From assembly GCF_018139145.2 (NCBI RefSeq), contig NC_059480.1, positions 14,198,428 through 14,262,427 of the forward strand: DNA of 64,000 nt, given 5' to 3'. The stretch is from Gymnogyps californianus (Eukaryota > Chordata > Aves > Accipitriformes > Cathartidae). The position numbers were made by a program, and so were the translations under genes. The notes beneath the pieces are model-generated. The model searched no databases, was not told the origin of the DNA, and was given only the letters and a program-made list of their open reading frames with translations. Shown here piece after piece: positions 13,244 through 22,900 of this stretch. How positions within the stretch are numbered: the first letter of the stretch is position 1; the number at the start of each line of letters is the position of its first letter.

Positions 13244-13972
13244 GCTCTCTCTGGTTCTCTTTCCCATTGCAAGTTTGTAGCAGGAGCAAGCTCTGCTCGT
13301 CCCTTGGCTCCATTTACCCAGATGTTCTTGCTTGTGCAAAACAGCCTGTGCTTAGAAAGGCTCCAGGCTTGCTGCACCATCAGGAGCTGCCACTTTCCAG
13401 CTCTCCCTGCATGCAATTCGAGCGCCGGGCAGGCATGAGAGTGCTTTTCATGCATAACTGGCCAAGAAGCACAGCACAGCAATTTTTGCAGGCAAAAAGT
13501 ATGTATGTGTGTCATCAATATGTGTCATACTTTTGAAAATACCACATGGTACCGCACATCTCCTTCTCTTGTGTGTGATCGGTACTGATCCTCATTGTTC
13601 AAATTCCCACTCTTCAGGAAAGAGGGACTGCTTGGCCTGTATTCCTGCTGCTACTTTCTGTAGCTCTGTGACTTTCCTTTGCCAGACTGCAAGGGAGGGA
13701 TGTTTTTTCAAGCTAAACTGAGGAATGCATCAGCCTGCTCCTGGCTATATATGCTTGTGAGCATTGGCTCTGAAACAGATCCAGAAAAATAAAATAAAAT
13801 TCTGTTAACACTTGTAATCTTTCTGATTTCTGTCCTTGAAAGTGTTTTTGGAGCTGAAAAAACCCTGACATTTCAGGCAAATAATGGTGTCATCACTGTT
13901 TGACTGACCAGAAGAGAAGAGTTGAGTTATGCTGTGTTATGCATATAGTTACGCATTACAAGCTATGACCTA
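13244..13972. other. Transition from GC-rich to AT-rich DNA, no gene seen
   Basis: This follows the last recognisable tandem unit. GC content falls steadily and no repeat or exon is recognised. An A-rich stretch with AATAAAATAAAAT lies at about 13788-13800. It contains AATAAA, but there is no upstream transcription unit to attach it to. Confidence 0.4.
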
Positions 13973-14235
13973 GGTCTGAGGGGTCCATCCAGGAGAGCAG
14001 CTCTCTGCAGTGGAGGTCACAGGCCCATCCAGGAGACAGGGGCAGAGATGAGCAGACGTACAAAATCGCTCAGGCAGGGACTGAAGGCTCCAGGCTGAGC
14101 TGACACACGTCCCCTGGGCCCATGGCAGGAGACTGTGTGGGTGGGGGTCCCAGGGGAGGCTGGTCCCAGCCATTGAGGCCTATGAGCACCCCTAGGACCC
14201 TGGCAGAAGTAGCCCTGCACTGCTCATATGCTCTC
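13973..14235. other. GC-rich segment preceding a CR1-like tail
   Basis: A second local GC-rich stretch of about 260 bp, with CCATCCAGGAGA repeated at about 13985 and 14027 in a short direct repeat. It abuts the CR1-like tail that follows and may be its untranslated or ORF-derived part, but no protein similarity could be read. Confidence 0.3.
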
Positions 14236-14325
14236 CTTTAGACATTTATGGTTGGTCACTTCGGAGACAGAGTATTGGGCTAGACGGACCTTCTCTCTGA
14301 TGGAGTACTGTTGTTTTCAGGCTCT
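14236..14325 (+). mobile_element. Old CR1-type LINE 3' tail relic
   Basis: The stretch has TTCGGAGACAGAGTATTGGG followed by CTAGACGGACCTTCTCTCTG. It closely follows the GGGCTAGATGGACC...TCTGA...AGTA pattern at the 3' end of ancient CR1-type LINEs in amniotes. Orientation is plus, with the tail to the right. Only the terminal 90 bp is recognisable. The subfamily is older than the CR1 at 14.8 kb. Recognition is from recalled consensus only. Confidence 0.45.
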
Positions 14326-14813
14326 TTTGTTTTATTGTGTTTTTCCAAGTGAAACAGCTCAGACATTTCTAAAAATGAGTACAAGGAAAAAAAATCCACG
14401 GGGAAATGAACAGGTATAGCTCACATCAAAAAGATTTGCAACCATTTAGTTCAGGATCACTTCCTGCTTCAGACTGAGGGCTTGATCTCTGAGCCTCATT
14501 AGTGTCAGAGGTGTGGTTCTCTTGCCATCCTGTGGAAACCCAGCTAAACTGGATTAACATAGAAGACTTTCAAAAACCGCAGCTCACGCACACTTTTTGC
14601 AAATTTGTTCGGATGGTCAAATTATCTACAGTTGATCCACAACTCTCACCCCCATCAGAAGGTACATGCCTCCTTCCCACAAAGTGACAGAGCCAATGCC
14701 TAGGATGGGACATGATTACCTATTCAATCCCTTTTGCTAGTGCAGACTGGGAAGAAATGTTATCAAAAATGTCCTCAGCATGTACTGGTAGGGAAAGAAA
14801 TAGGTAGGAAGAA

Positions 14814-14880
14814 GAGTAGAGTAGAGTAGAGTAGAGTGGAATGGAATGGAATGGAATGGAATGGAATGGAATAGAATAGT
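14814..14880 (-). repeat. Pentanucleotide microsatellite at the CR1 3' end
   Basis: About four and a half GAGTA units pass into about six and a half GGAAT units and then GAATAGAATAG. On the CR1 sense strand this is a 3'-terminal ATTCT/ATTCC series. CR1 elements normally end in short reiterated ATTCT-type motifs, so the microsatellite probably grew from the element's own tail. It is likely to vary in length between individuals. Confidence 0.85.
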
Positions 14881-15380
14881 TGAGTTGGAAAGGACCTACA
14901 ACGATCATGAAGTCCAACTGCCTGACCACTACAGGGCCGACCAAAAGTTAAAGTATGTTATTAAGGGCATTGTCCAAATGTCTCTTCAACACTGACAGGC
15001 ATGGGACATCGACCACCCCTCTAGGAAGCCTGTTCCAGTGTCTGACCACCCTCTCGGTAAAGAAATGCTTCCTAATGTCCAGTCTAAACCTCCCCTGGTG
15101 CAGCTTTGAACCATTTCCGTGCATCCTGGCACCAGATCCCAGGGAGAAAAGATCAGCACCTCCCTCTCCACTTCTCCTCAGGAAGCTGTAGAGAGCAATG
15201 AGGTCTCCTCTCAGCCTCCTTCTCCAAACCAGACAAAGCCACTCCTTATAGGACATGCCTTCCAGCCCCTTCACCACCTTTGGTGCCTTCCTCTGGATGC
15301 ATTCAAGTACCTTAACATCCTTTTGAAATTGTGGGGCCCAATTTACAGGATTGCATTCCTGTACTGTGTCCCCCCACAGT
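14881..15380 (-). mobile_element. 5'-truncated CR1 LINE (ORF2 C-terminus plus 3' UTR)
   Basis: This is the 3' end of a CR1 non-LTR retrotransposon inserted on the minus strand. The minus-strand frame 15442-14948 stays open for 164 codons; its CR1-like part runs from about WAPQFQKDVKVLECIQ to the stop. Visible CR1 ORF2 hallmarks are RRLRGDLIALYSFLRR and RKHFFTERVVRHWNRLP. Compared with the usual order, about ten residues are missing between SYKEWL and RRLRGDL, an internal deletion. About 70 bp of 3' UTR follows (reverse complement of GGACCTACAACGATCATGAA), then the pentanucleotide tail. The reverse-transcriptase and endonuclease domains are absent, so the copy is dead on arrival like most CR1 insertions. 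The lack of stop codons suggests a moderately young copy. The 5' boundary is approximate. Confidence 0.92.
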
Positions 15381-16944
15381 ATGGGAATGCAATTAGTATA
15401 GCTATAGCAAGTTATTTCAGGGTGTGCTAATTCAGCATGCATTTGCCTTGTGGGGCCCTTTGCAAAGAGGAAAGCATAGTCTTAAAATGCACTGGCTCCC
15501 AGTTTGTTTTCAAGCATAACTCAAAACATAGGTTTTAGCTTATAAACTCCACGTCGTTTGAAATCCTTGCCCCTTAAAGACTGTCCCATTTTAGGGCTGA
15601 GAGAATTCTGAAGTTCTGAAAAATCATTGAAACCTGAAATTATCCTTACTTCATCTTCTCACTGTGTGCATTTTATAGCCCAGTCACCTACACATAATAA
15701 ACACTTTTTGTTCTTGCCTGTGTTACCGAAGAAAATACGCCCAATAATCTTGGTCTTAGTAGTTCTGATTATTCCTTTAAGTCACAAAGCCATCATTCAA
15801 TTCCTTCTGACTAGCTGTGGCTGCTGAAAAGAGGCACAAAAACTGAGAGAAGTGTGGTAACCCAGAGCTGCTCTGCGAAGGATTGGCAAGGCTGTATGGA
15901 AAGGCTTGGAAAGCATCTGCTCTCACACTACGCTTGGCTTCAGTTAATATTCTCACTATTAGTCCTTCAGCTTCATGAGAATAAAAAATAAATAACACTC
16001 TAAACAGAAAACAAACAAACAAATAAGCTAAGGTTCCTGGGTTTCTTCCTCCTGTCTGATCAGATCAGAAAATCTGGCTTGATTTTTTATTCTAACAGCC
16101 TATTCTGCACCCTTCCAGGTCTAGTAAATCTGTCATCAGTAGGCTTAGGTAAGGACCTGCTCCATCTCTTTGATGGAAGTGAGAAGTTTTTTTAATGTAG
16201 AAGCTGCAGGACCTGCTCCTAAGGAGAGTAAAAGAAGTTCTTCATGTTGCTGACCAGGAAAAAAGGGGAAGAAAAGAAAATGATTCAGGCTGGAAGGCAG
16301 AAAATGGTGAATCTTTTGTAGTGGCACTGTTTTCAGTTTTGATTGAAATAATTACAGGCAGGCAAATCCTGGTTAATGTACAGTGTTGTGTTACTGGGGT
16401 AGCTCTATTATGCAAGCTCGTCACCATATGACTTTGCTATGGATGGATGAAAGCTGCCCAGTTTTGGGCTAATGGCCTGCTAAAGCAGCCGTTTCAGTGC
16501 AGAGGCAGAACTGACCCAGGCTAGAGCAATGCTAGACTGAGCTCACCCAGAAAAACAAGGGCTTTAAGGGTCCCAAGGGAATCCAGCAGTCACTCCCTAG
16601 GCAGAATAATTCAAAGTAAACGGCATGCCAAAAGGACTGCTATTTTAGCAGAAGTCACCAGGTTTTTACATTGCTGTGCATGAAGTGAGGCTTCCTGAGC
16701 AACAAAATGAGTTAGAAGGGGCAATACGTGATAACTTTAGGGATGGCATTGACTAGTATTTAAATTGGTTTGAGCTGTTGCTAGTCCCACAGATTGACAT
16801 GCGTCCTCAGACAGATGTTCACCGTGATCTGAGTGAAAGATTATATAAAAAATCAGCCTCATGCAGATGCAGAAATACTGGCTTATAGATTGGGCTCCCT
16901 TTCTTAACATAGAAAGTAGGTATATTTTGAAAATGAGCATAGCA
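15381..16944. other. AT-rich non-coding DNA, no gene seen
   Basis: Unique-looking sequence between the CR1 and the solo LTR. Frames of up to 81 codons occur but are unconvincing. The final bases CATGA (16945-16949) are the left target-site duplicate of the LTR. Confidence 0.45.
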
Positions 16945-16949
16945 CATGA
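16945..16949. repeat. Left target-site duplication CATGA
   Basis: Five bases directly before the LTR's TG end; identical to 17539-17543. Confidence 0.85.
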
Positions 16950-17213
16950 TGTCCTGGTTTCAGCTGAGACAGAGTTAATTTTCTTTGCAGTAGCTGGTAC
17001 AGTGCTGTATTTTGGATTTAGTATGAGAATAATGTTGATAACACACTGATGTTTTAGTTGTTGCTAAGTAGCGCTTATCCTAAGTCAAGGATTTTTCAGT
17101 TTCCCATGCTCTGCAAGCGAGGAGGTGTGCAAGAAGCTGAGAGGGGGCATAGCCAGGACAGCTAACTGAAACTAGCCAAAGGGATATTCCATACCATAGG
17201 ACGTCATGCTCAG

Positions 17214-17220
17214 TATATAA
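17214..17220 (+). promoter_or_regulatory. TATA box of the solo LTR
   Basis: TATATAA in the middle of the LTR, after the CATGCTCAG block. The sister LTR has the same box at 23165-23172. In LTRs this marks the end of U3; transcription would run rightwards toward the integrase relic. Activity is not shown. Confidence 0.6.
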
Positions 17221-17357
17221 CTGGGGGTATTGGCCGGGAGGGGTGGATTGCTGCTTGGGGACTGGCTCGGCATCGGTCAGCAGGTGGTGAGCAATTGCAT
17301 TGTGCATCACTTGTCTTTCTCGGGTTTTATCTCTCCCTCTTTTTGTTATCTTCCTTT

Positions 17358-17359
<2 letters not shown>

Positions 17360-17388
<29 letters not shown>
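17360..17388 (+). repeat. (ATT)n trinucleotide microsatellite inside the LTR
   Basis: Just under ten uninterrupted ATT units. The truncated sister LTR has no such run at the matching place and loses similarity there, so the run probably expanded after insertion. Confidence 0.85.
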
Positions 17389-17390
<2 letters not shown>

Positions 17391-17405
17391 TTTTTGATTT
17401 CAATT

Positions 17406-17411
17406 ATTAAA
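17406..17411 (+). promoter_or_regulatory. ATTAAA polyadenylation signal of the solo LTR
   Basis: ATTAAA lies just after the (ATT)n run, about 190 bp downstream of the TATA box and 127 bp from the LTR's right end. This is the expected place for the R-region signal. Confidence 0.5.
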
Positions 17412-17538
17412 CTGTTCTTATCTCTACCCACAAGTTTTACTTTTTTTTTCAATTCTGCTCCCCATCCTACCGGGGTGGGGGAGGAATGAGTGAGTGGCTG
17501 CATGGTGCTTAGTTGTCAGTTGGGGTTAAACCACGACA

Positions 17539-17543
17539 CATGA
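17539..17543. repeat. Right target-site duplication CATGA
   Basis: Five bases directly after the LTR's CA end; identical to 16945-16949. Confidence 0.85.
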
Positions 17544-17861
17544 GAGACTTGAAGGATTGCTGAGCGATTCTCCCCTTTCTCCCATCCTGTGGCTCTGCTC
17601 TCGAGCACTGACCTTCATTTTAGAGCTGAAACCTAAGGAACGTGAGCTCTGCTCAGCCCATCTGAGCTGTCCGTCAGGCAAGGTGAGGGGGGAACGTCCT
17701 CCATAGCAGACTGTCACAGAAGTATTTGTGCTCACGAACATTGCTGCCTGCTCTCCACTCAGGTGCAGCATACAAACCCCTGGGCTGATCAAAACCCATG
17801 GATTTTCCTGCAGGGCTGGACATGAGCATGGGCTCCCTCCACTCAGCATCTACTTCAATTG
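17544..17861. other. Spacer between the solo LTR and the integrase relic
   Basis: About 320 bp of moderately GC-rich DNA with no clear protein similarity. It may be an earlier, unrecognisable part of the degenerate integrase gene that follows, since the relic begins in the middle of a zinc-binding region. That is inference. Confidence 0.3.
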
Positions 17862-18470
17862 TTATGACCATGGACTACTGTGTAGCTTGTGGAGACTGTC
17901 AGCGGTACTGCTAAATCCACTAAATGGGAGACCTTCCTGCAAAACTTGCCTGTTAGCTCTCAGATTTCGGTGGTAGCAAGTAACAAGTAGACAATGTGAT
18001 CCAGTAGAGCACCATGCCAGTATCATCAGGATAGGAACTGTACAGATAGCACAAATTAATGGTGATATTTATTTTCTCACTGCTGACCCTGACACATACA
18101 AATATTTAGTAACAGCTATGGATTACTTCTCAAAATGGACTAAAGAAAAACCCTTACAGGATAAACTACCCAGAAGTGTTGAAGGTCTCTGATTGAATTC
18201 ATCAGACATTCATATGTATCTGCACAAATCAATGATCAAGGCAGGGAATTTGTCAATCAGATAAGTGAGGAAATACATTAACAGGTGACAGACAACAATT
18301 TGCCAGGGCACATAACCCTAGAGCCAGCAAGCTTGTGAAATGGCAGAATTGAACTGTGAAAGACAAATCACTGAAGGTGGGGAGAGTGTCTTCATTATGT
18401 CTTGCTCTCACATGCAACTACAGAGCAAAGTCCAGTGACTTTTTTACTCTTATCCTCTGCTACATCAAAA
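17862..18470 (+). pseudogene. Decayed Gypsy/Metaviridae-type integrase fragment
   Basis: Three plus-strand frames must be used in turn to follow the similarity. First, from 17873, is a Cys-rich piece with C-x2-C-x2-C and CQR, like the end of an integrase HHCC zinc-binding domain. Second, at 18061-18192, is a piece with YKYLVTAMDYFSKWT, the start of the catalytic core after the first acidic residue, ended by a TGA. Third, at about 18210-18281, is NDQGREFVNQISEE, which holds the second catalytic Asp, ended by a TAA. Fourth, at about 18305-18460, is AHNPRASKLVKWQN, where the expected third catalytic Glu (LVE) reads Lys (LVK), followed by an in-frame TGA and a later NYRAKSSDFF block. At least three stops, two frameshifts and loss of the catalytic Glu mean it is dead. 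It could be a retroelement relic or a pseudogene of a domesticated integrase such as the KRBA2/GIN1 type. It lies 320 bp beyond the solo LTR, whose exact target duplication makes it an independent insertion. Confidence 0.7.
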
Positions 18471-21400
18471 ATGTGAACAAGCTGTTAATATACCTTACAA
18501 ATTCTGTTACTGCTTCGCTTTAATAGCGAGGTAACAATCGTGTGCCATTTACATATTTTGCATTTTATTGCTCTTGCATAATTCATCATAAGTAACATAA
18601 CATGCTTGTCAGGAGACGTTCTGCAAAATATAAGAAAATGGAAGGCGAGCTGTAATACAATCAGAAATAGCAAATAATATTGAGACTTTTAGGTAAAAGA
18701 AAAGCAAATGAAGTAGGAAGTAAGAAGCATGAATGGAAGAGAAAAAATGAACTGATTACAGTGAGGTATAAAATGAAAGTGTGGAGTAGAAAGTGACATC
18801 CTGCAAAAAATGGGAATGCTTGGCTCACATATCATAGGTGAGATGGGTTTAATGATGACTAAACTGGATATACTGCAAAAGAGTAATTGTTATGGAAGAG
18901 CACATGTTTCAGGGAACAATTGCAGTGCTGAATCAGTTAGCAAAGCCTGTAGGAAAATGGAGCCATGACTGAGCAGACTGTAAGTTTTTGAAAGAACTGT
19001 TATCTTTGAGAGCTCTTAAAATTGTTCCATTTCACATTAATACAGCTGCAAACAATAGTCTGCAGTAGGATAAAATAGTAGGATTTTATCAAGTTTTCTA
19101 CATTACTATCACCTTCATTTGTCTTGTTAATTTTGGCATAAAAACACTCAGACAATGACTTTAAAATGTTCTTCTTCGGACCAAAATTTGCTCTCATTTC
19201 ACATCTGGGCAAAGTAAGCTAGAAGCACGCATACATCTAAGTTATTTTATTATCTAGTAACTAGAACTGTCAGACTGGAAACAGAATGTAGTTAACTGGT
19301 TTCAGATTCCCTTCTGCCCTTAAACATGAGCCAGGTTTGAGGACATTGTGGTCCTTTTAAGGAAATCCTGAATGCCCCATAAACAAAAGCCAAGTTTAGA
19401 TTGCATGTGATCTGCCTCTGAAGAGTCCAAAGGGTTTTATGGTGGTAGCTGAAACAAGATAAATCTCAGCAATTTTGGCTTTGGAGAGGACAACACTCCT
19501 CCTTCTTTGTAATTTCCTTTGATTTCAGCTCCCATCCATCCACGTGGAACTATGGGAGGGACCTGGGCATGAGCAACTCACAGGCAAAGTGTCTGGATGT
19601 TCCCTGGCTCAGGGCTAGCAGAAAATCAAGCACAACACATGTTTCACCACTGGAGAAACTCTCCTCTCTGGGGATTCGTGACTTGTGGGTCACTTCCCTT
19701 TGCATTTGTGGTCACATATGTCACATATGTCCCCCTGGCAACTGAGCGAACGACTTACCATGTAGTAGTATTAGGAAAGCATTGGTTATAGCTTTCTTCT
19801 AACGTCACTCAATGGCTAAAAATGAAGAACTGCGCATTGGCACGTATGCATGAATCACAGTCTGGGAAACTCTATTTTGATTGGTAGGGGAAAATACAGA
19901 GACGTTGGATACCGCTGAATGATGATAACTGATGGCAAATCTGACATCTGAGTGCCATTCACAACACATTGATACACAACCCCATGTTTAGAGACACCCT
20001 TCCTCCCTCCCCCACCCCCCAAAACAATCTGAATAATGAATCAAATGGTCTCAGGAGTAATTGGATCTTTTTCTGTGTAATTAGCAATTTTTCCCCTTGC
20101 ATTATAATTTAAAGTACTGTGGTTGAATTGAGCAACTCATGTAATGAGTCATTAGACTGAGGCTTTTAAGGAAGTTATTTCTGAAGGTCTGTGGAGGCTA
20201 AAATATGTCTAAATTAAAAGAATGACAGGCTGCAATCACGGCTGTAAAATAAAGGTGCTCAGTAAGCAGTCCTATTACAATCAGAAAGAAAAAGAAGCAG
20301 ATCTCTGTCTTGTGTATAGAAGCAGAGGAAATGATGAATACCTTAGGTAACTCATTCTGTGCAAAATCAATCTTTCACTGTCAATTTTAAATGAACTAAT
20401 TTGTTCACAAATCTGCTCAGTCAGTTTGGAAGCATACTCAGTTCATCCATATTAGCAAATCCTTTAATCTTGACTAGTCCACTGAGTAAGAAATCCAGAA
20501 ATGTGTTAATATGACTGGACATATGTAGTAGGATAAGAATTGATTCTTTTAATTAGTGTCTATTCAAGTTATAGTTCCTTCTTTTACTGAACTATTGACC
20601 CACTGATATATAAAGAGATTACTGTTATGACTAAAATACCTTCCAAAGTTATATTTAACTCTTTCTTTATTGGTCAATGTCAGATAGAAAAATAATCTTT
20701 GAATTATCCAAAAATAAACAATGTAATCTAATTTAAGGTTTCTTTCAGACATGTTCCTATTAATTCTGGAGATTCAAACTGATATTTGAAATTTAAAGAG
20801 CATAAGCCCCAAGTTATTGCTAAAGGAATAATATAATCCTTTCTTCCAATTTAGATAAAAATGTGAAATGCTATTTGTAATCCTAGTTTGATATGAAGAC
20901 AGTCAGAATTTCACCAATTACAATTCAACTACTGAACTTGGTGGCAAATCAAGATTATTTTTTTCCCCACTGAAATTCATTGATGACAAAGGTATATTCT
21001 TAACAAAAAAAGTAAAAAAAAAAATAGGCAGAGAGAGATGACTCCTGTTCCTCTCATTTCTACTCTGTTCACACAGACCGAGGCCTGAATAAGTTAAGCT
21101 CTGGAAAACTGTGTGTGAAATAAGAATAAACTCACTGTAATTTGCAAACAAGCAAGATTATGTTAGCTCTTGCTTACCCACAGAGAGGGGACAAACACTA
21201 GAAACAATCCCAAATAACTGTGCATTTACAATGGGAAGCAGTGTTACAACGGTCCCAGCATGGTCTTTGGTACAAAAAATGAAATGGGTCTCTGGTCTGG
21301 TCAGTCACATTTACTTGTTGCTCTTCACCTTACATTGTAAAAAAGTCTCTGCAGCAGGGTGATCCTAGGCAGATATATTGTCCCAATGCTGAACATCTAC

Positions 21401-22804
21401 GCCCTGTCTGGGGAGCAAATGGATTACTAGTATTACCAATATGGCTGTGAACAATATGTGTTTAAATGTTCTTTATTAATCTTAGGAATACTTGGAGCTA
21501 CAGCAATAGAAAAATGCTTTAGCACCCTGCCTAGGTGGACAACCACTTCTACTAACTTTGAGATCTAAGGCATAAGACTAGACTTTTAAGACTTTGAGTA
21601 AGTTATTTAAGTGGAACTTGAATATGGAAGCAAAAGTGAGCAGCGTGCTGACTAAAATGTGGAAAAATGTCATGTACTGAAGCCTTCTTACCGTAAACCA
21701 GCAAGCCAGATCCCTCTGCTTTTTCTGAGCCTGGATAATCCTACTGCCACTGCGTTTAGCAGAACTATTGGCCCACTAAGATATGATCTTGACCTGGGGT
21801 TTTGCACTTATCTGTGCCTTGTAACAGCACTTTTTTGCTAGCTACAGTCTATAATTAAGTAAACTTAAGTAAGAAAAAGGAGAGGAAATTTTCGCTTAAG
21901 CCTTCTAGTGTTTCTCTTTTTATCTTCCATCAAATTTTCACTTGAAGGGCATTCTTGGACAATGCACGACTGGAAGAAGATAGCTGTTGTATTTTGAGTC
22001 CTGTATTTGTGGAGCTTTCTGAGCATCCATCTGCTTCATTTTGGGCCATGTCTCTCCTCAGCTTTCAATGTGATGGTTGTTTTGCTCACCCACTTTTTCG
22101 GTAGGCTGAGCTGCTGAGGCCTGACTGGTGGGAACCAGCAGATTCCTGTCACTGAAGGCAGCAAATTAACAGTGGCTTTTCCCAGTCTGCTTTCTTAGTG
22201 CATTAAGACTGGCCTTTGCCATTTGAGTTGTTGATGTGTATGAGCTCAGAGTTTTTTAACTGGGTAAATAACCAGTCTGAGAGGGATTAGGACAACACCA
22301 TAACCAGCCACCTCATGTGCTCTTGTTCTCTCATTTTAGCATAACAGTGGCCGTTATGGTATCCCCAGTTATTGTTTAATGCTTTGGCCAAAAGTGTCTC
22401 TGTAAGCATTCAGCATTCATTTCTGTCTGTGGTTTGATCTTTTTCCTCTTAATTTGCCTCAGCAGCAGCCATTTTCTGGACTTTGGCTTGCTAATTTGTA
22501 TCTAACTATCTCTAGCAGTTACCCTTGCAGTGTGCCCCAGTGTCCACCCACTGCCTACTCTGAAAGCCCAGGTCTTTGAAAAACAGGATCATAAAAAAGT
22601 ACACATCAACAGAAGAGCCTTGATTTAGCAGACTACCACAAACACTTACATTAATGGTGAAAATGTTTTCTTTGCCCAGTGCTCCTTACTCAGCATTCCG
22701 GTTTAAATATGTTTGTAATGGGTGTCTGTTATGTGTCCAAAGTGTATCAAGAACTGGGCAGAGTATGCACAACGCCCTGCTGCTGGTGAGTAGCTCCTTG
22801 TGAG
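18471..22804. other. AT-rich non-coding DNA, no gene seen
   Basis: No exon or transposon is recognised. At 19717-19737 GTCACATATGTCACATATGT is a short direct repeat. At 20041-20260 the sequence is rich in TAATT-type motifs and includes ATGAGTCAT (AP-1-like) inside the small inverted repeat ACTCATGTAATGAGT; this block is a candidate conserved element (see findings). A-rich runs occur at 21004-21023. Confidence 0.45.
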
Positions 22805-22835
22805 AGTCCCACTGGTTTGAATGGGAGCTATGTGT
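22805..22835 (+). repeat. Short relic of the palindromic MITE-like repeat
   Basis: GAGTCCCACTGGTTTGAATG followed by GGAGCTATGTG resembles one core arm (CCCATTGACTTCAATGGGAGC type) of the dispersed palindromic repeat. A weaker echo, CTCCATTTACTTTAATGG, lies at about 22880-22898, just before the truncated LTR. Short and divergent, so tentative. Confidence 0.3.
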
Positions 22836-22900
22836 TGAGTAGTGGATTTTTGTTTCCTGATGAAAGCGCTGTGGAAAATTCTCCATTTACTTTAATGGTC

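Larger units (their letters stand above)
16950..17538 (+). mobile_element. Complete solo LTR, ERVL-like endogenous retrovirus
   Basis: The 589-bp unit begins TGTCCTGG and ends CCACGACA, so it has TG...CA ends and a four-base terminal inverted repeat TGTC/GACA. It is flanked by an exact 5-bp direct repeat CATGA (16945-16949 and 17539-17543). A 5-bp duplication is usual for ERVL/class III elements. Inside are a TATA box TATATAA (17214-17220), a CTGGCTCGG...CGGTCAGC region downstream of it, an (ATT)n run (17360-17388) and a polyadenylation signal ATTAAA (17406-17411), giving a normal U3-R-U5 order on the plus strand. No internal region flanks it, so it is a solo LTR left by LTR-LTR recombination. 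Several CpG sites kept in its sister at 22.9 kb are TpG or CpA here, a sign of age and methylation decay. Confidence 0.92.

Noticed and set aside
11720..13450. CpG-island promoter
   Set aside because: GC is high but CpG dinucleotides are sparse by eye and there is no adjacent gene; the tandem repeat accounts for much of the block.
13018..13536. 172-codon plus-strand open frame
   Set aside because: It starts inside the 176-bp tandem array and leaves it part-way; the equivalent piece in other units falls in different frames, and a 160-codon frame overlaps it on the minus strand. Explained by GC-rich composition and repeat structure.
13788..13800. AATAAA polyadenylation signal marking a gene end
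   Set aside because: AATAAAATAAAAT is common in AT-rich DNA and no transcription unit precedes it.
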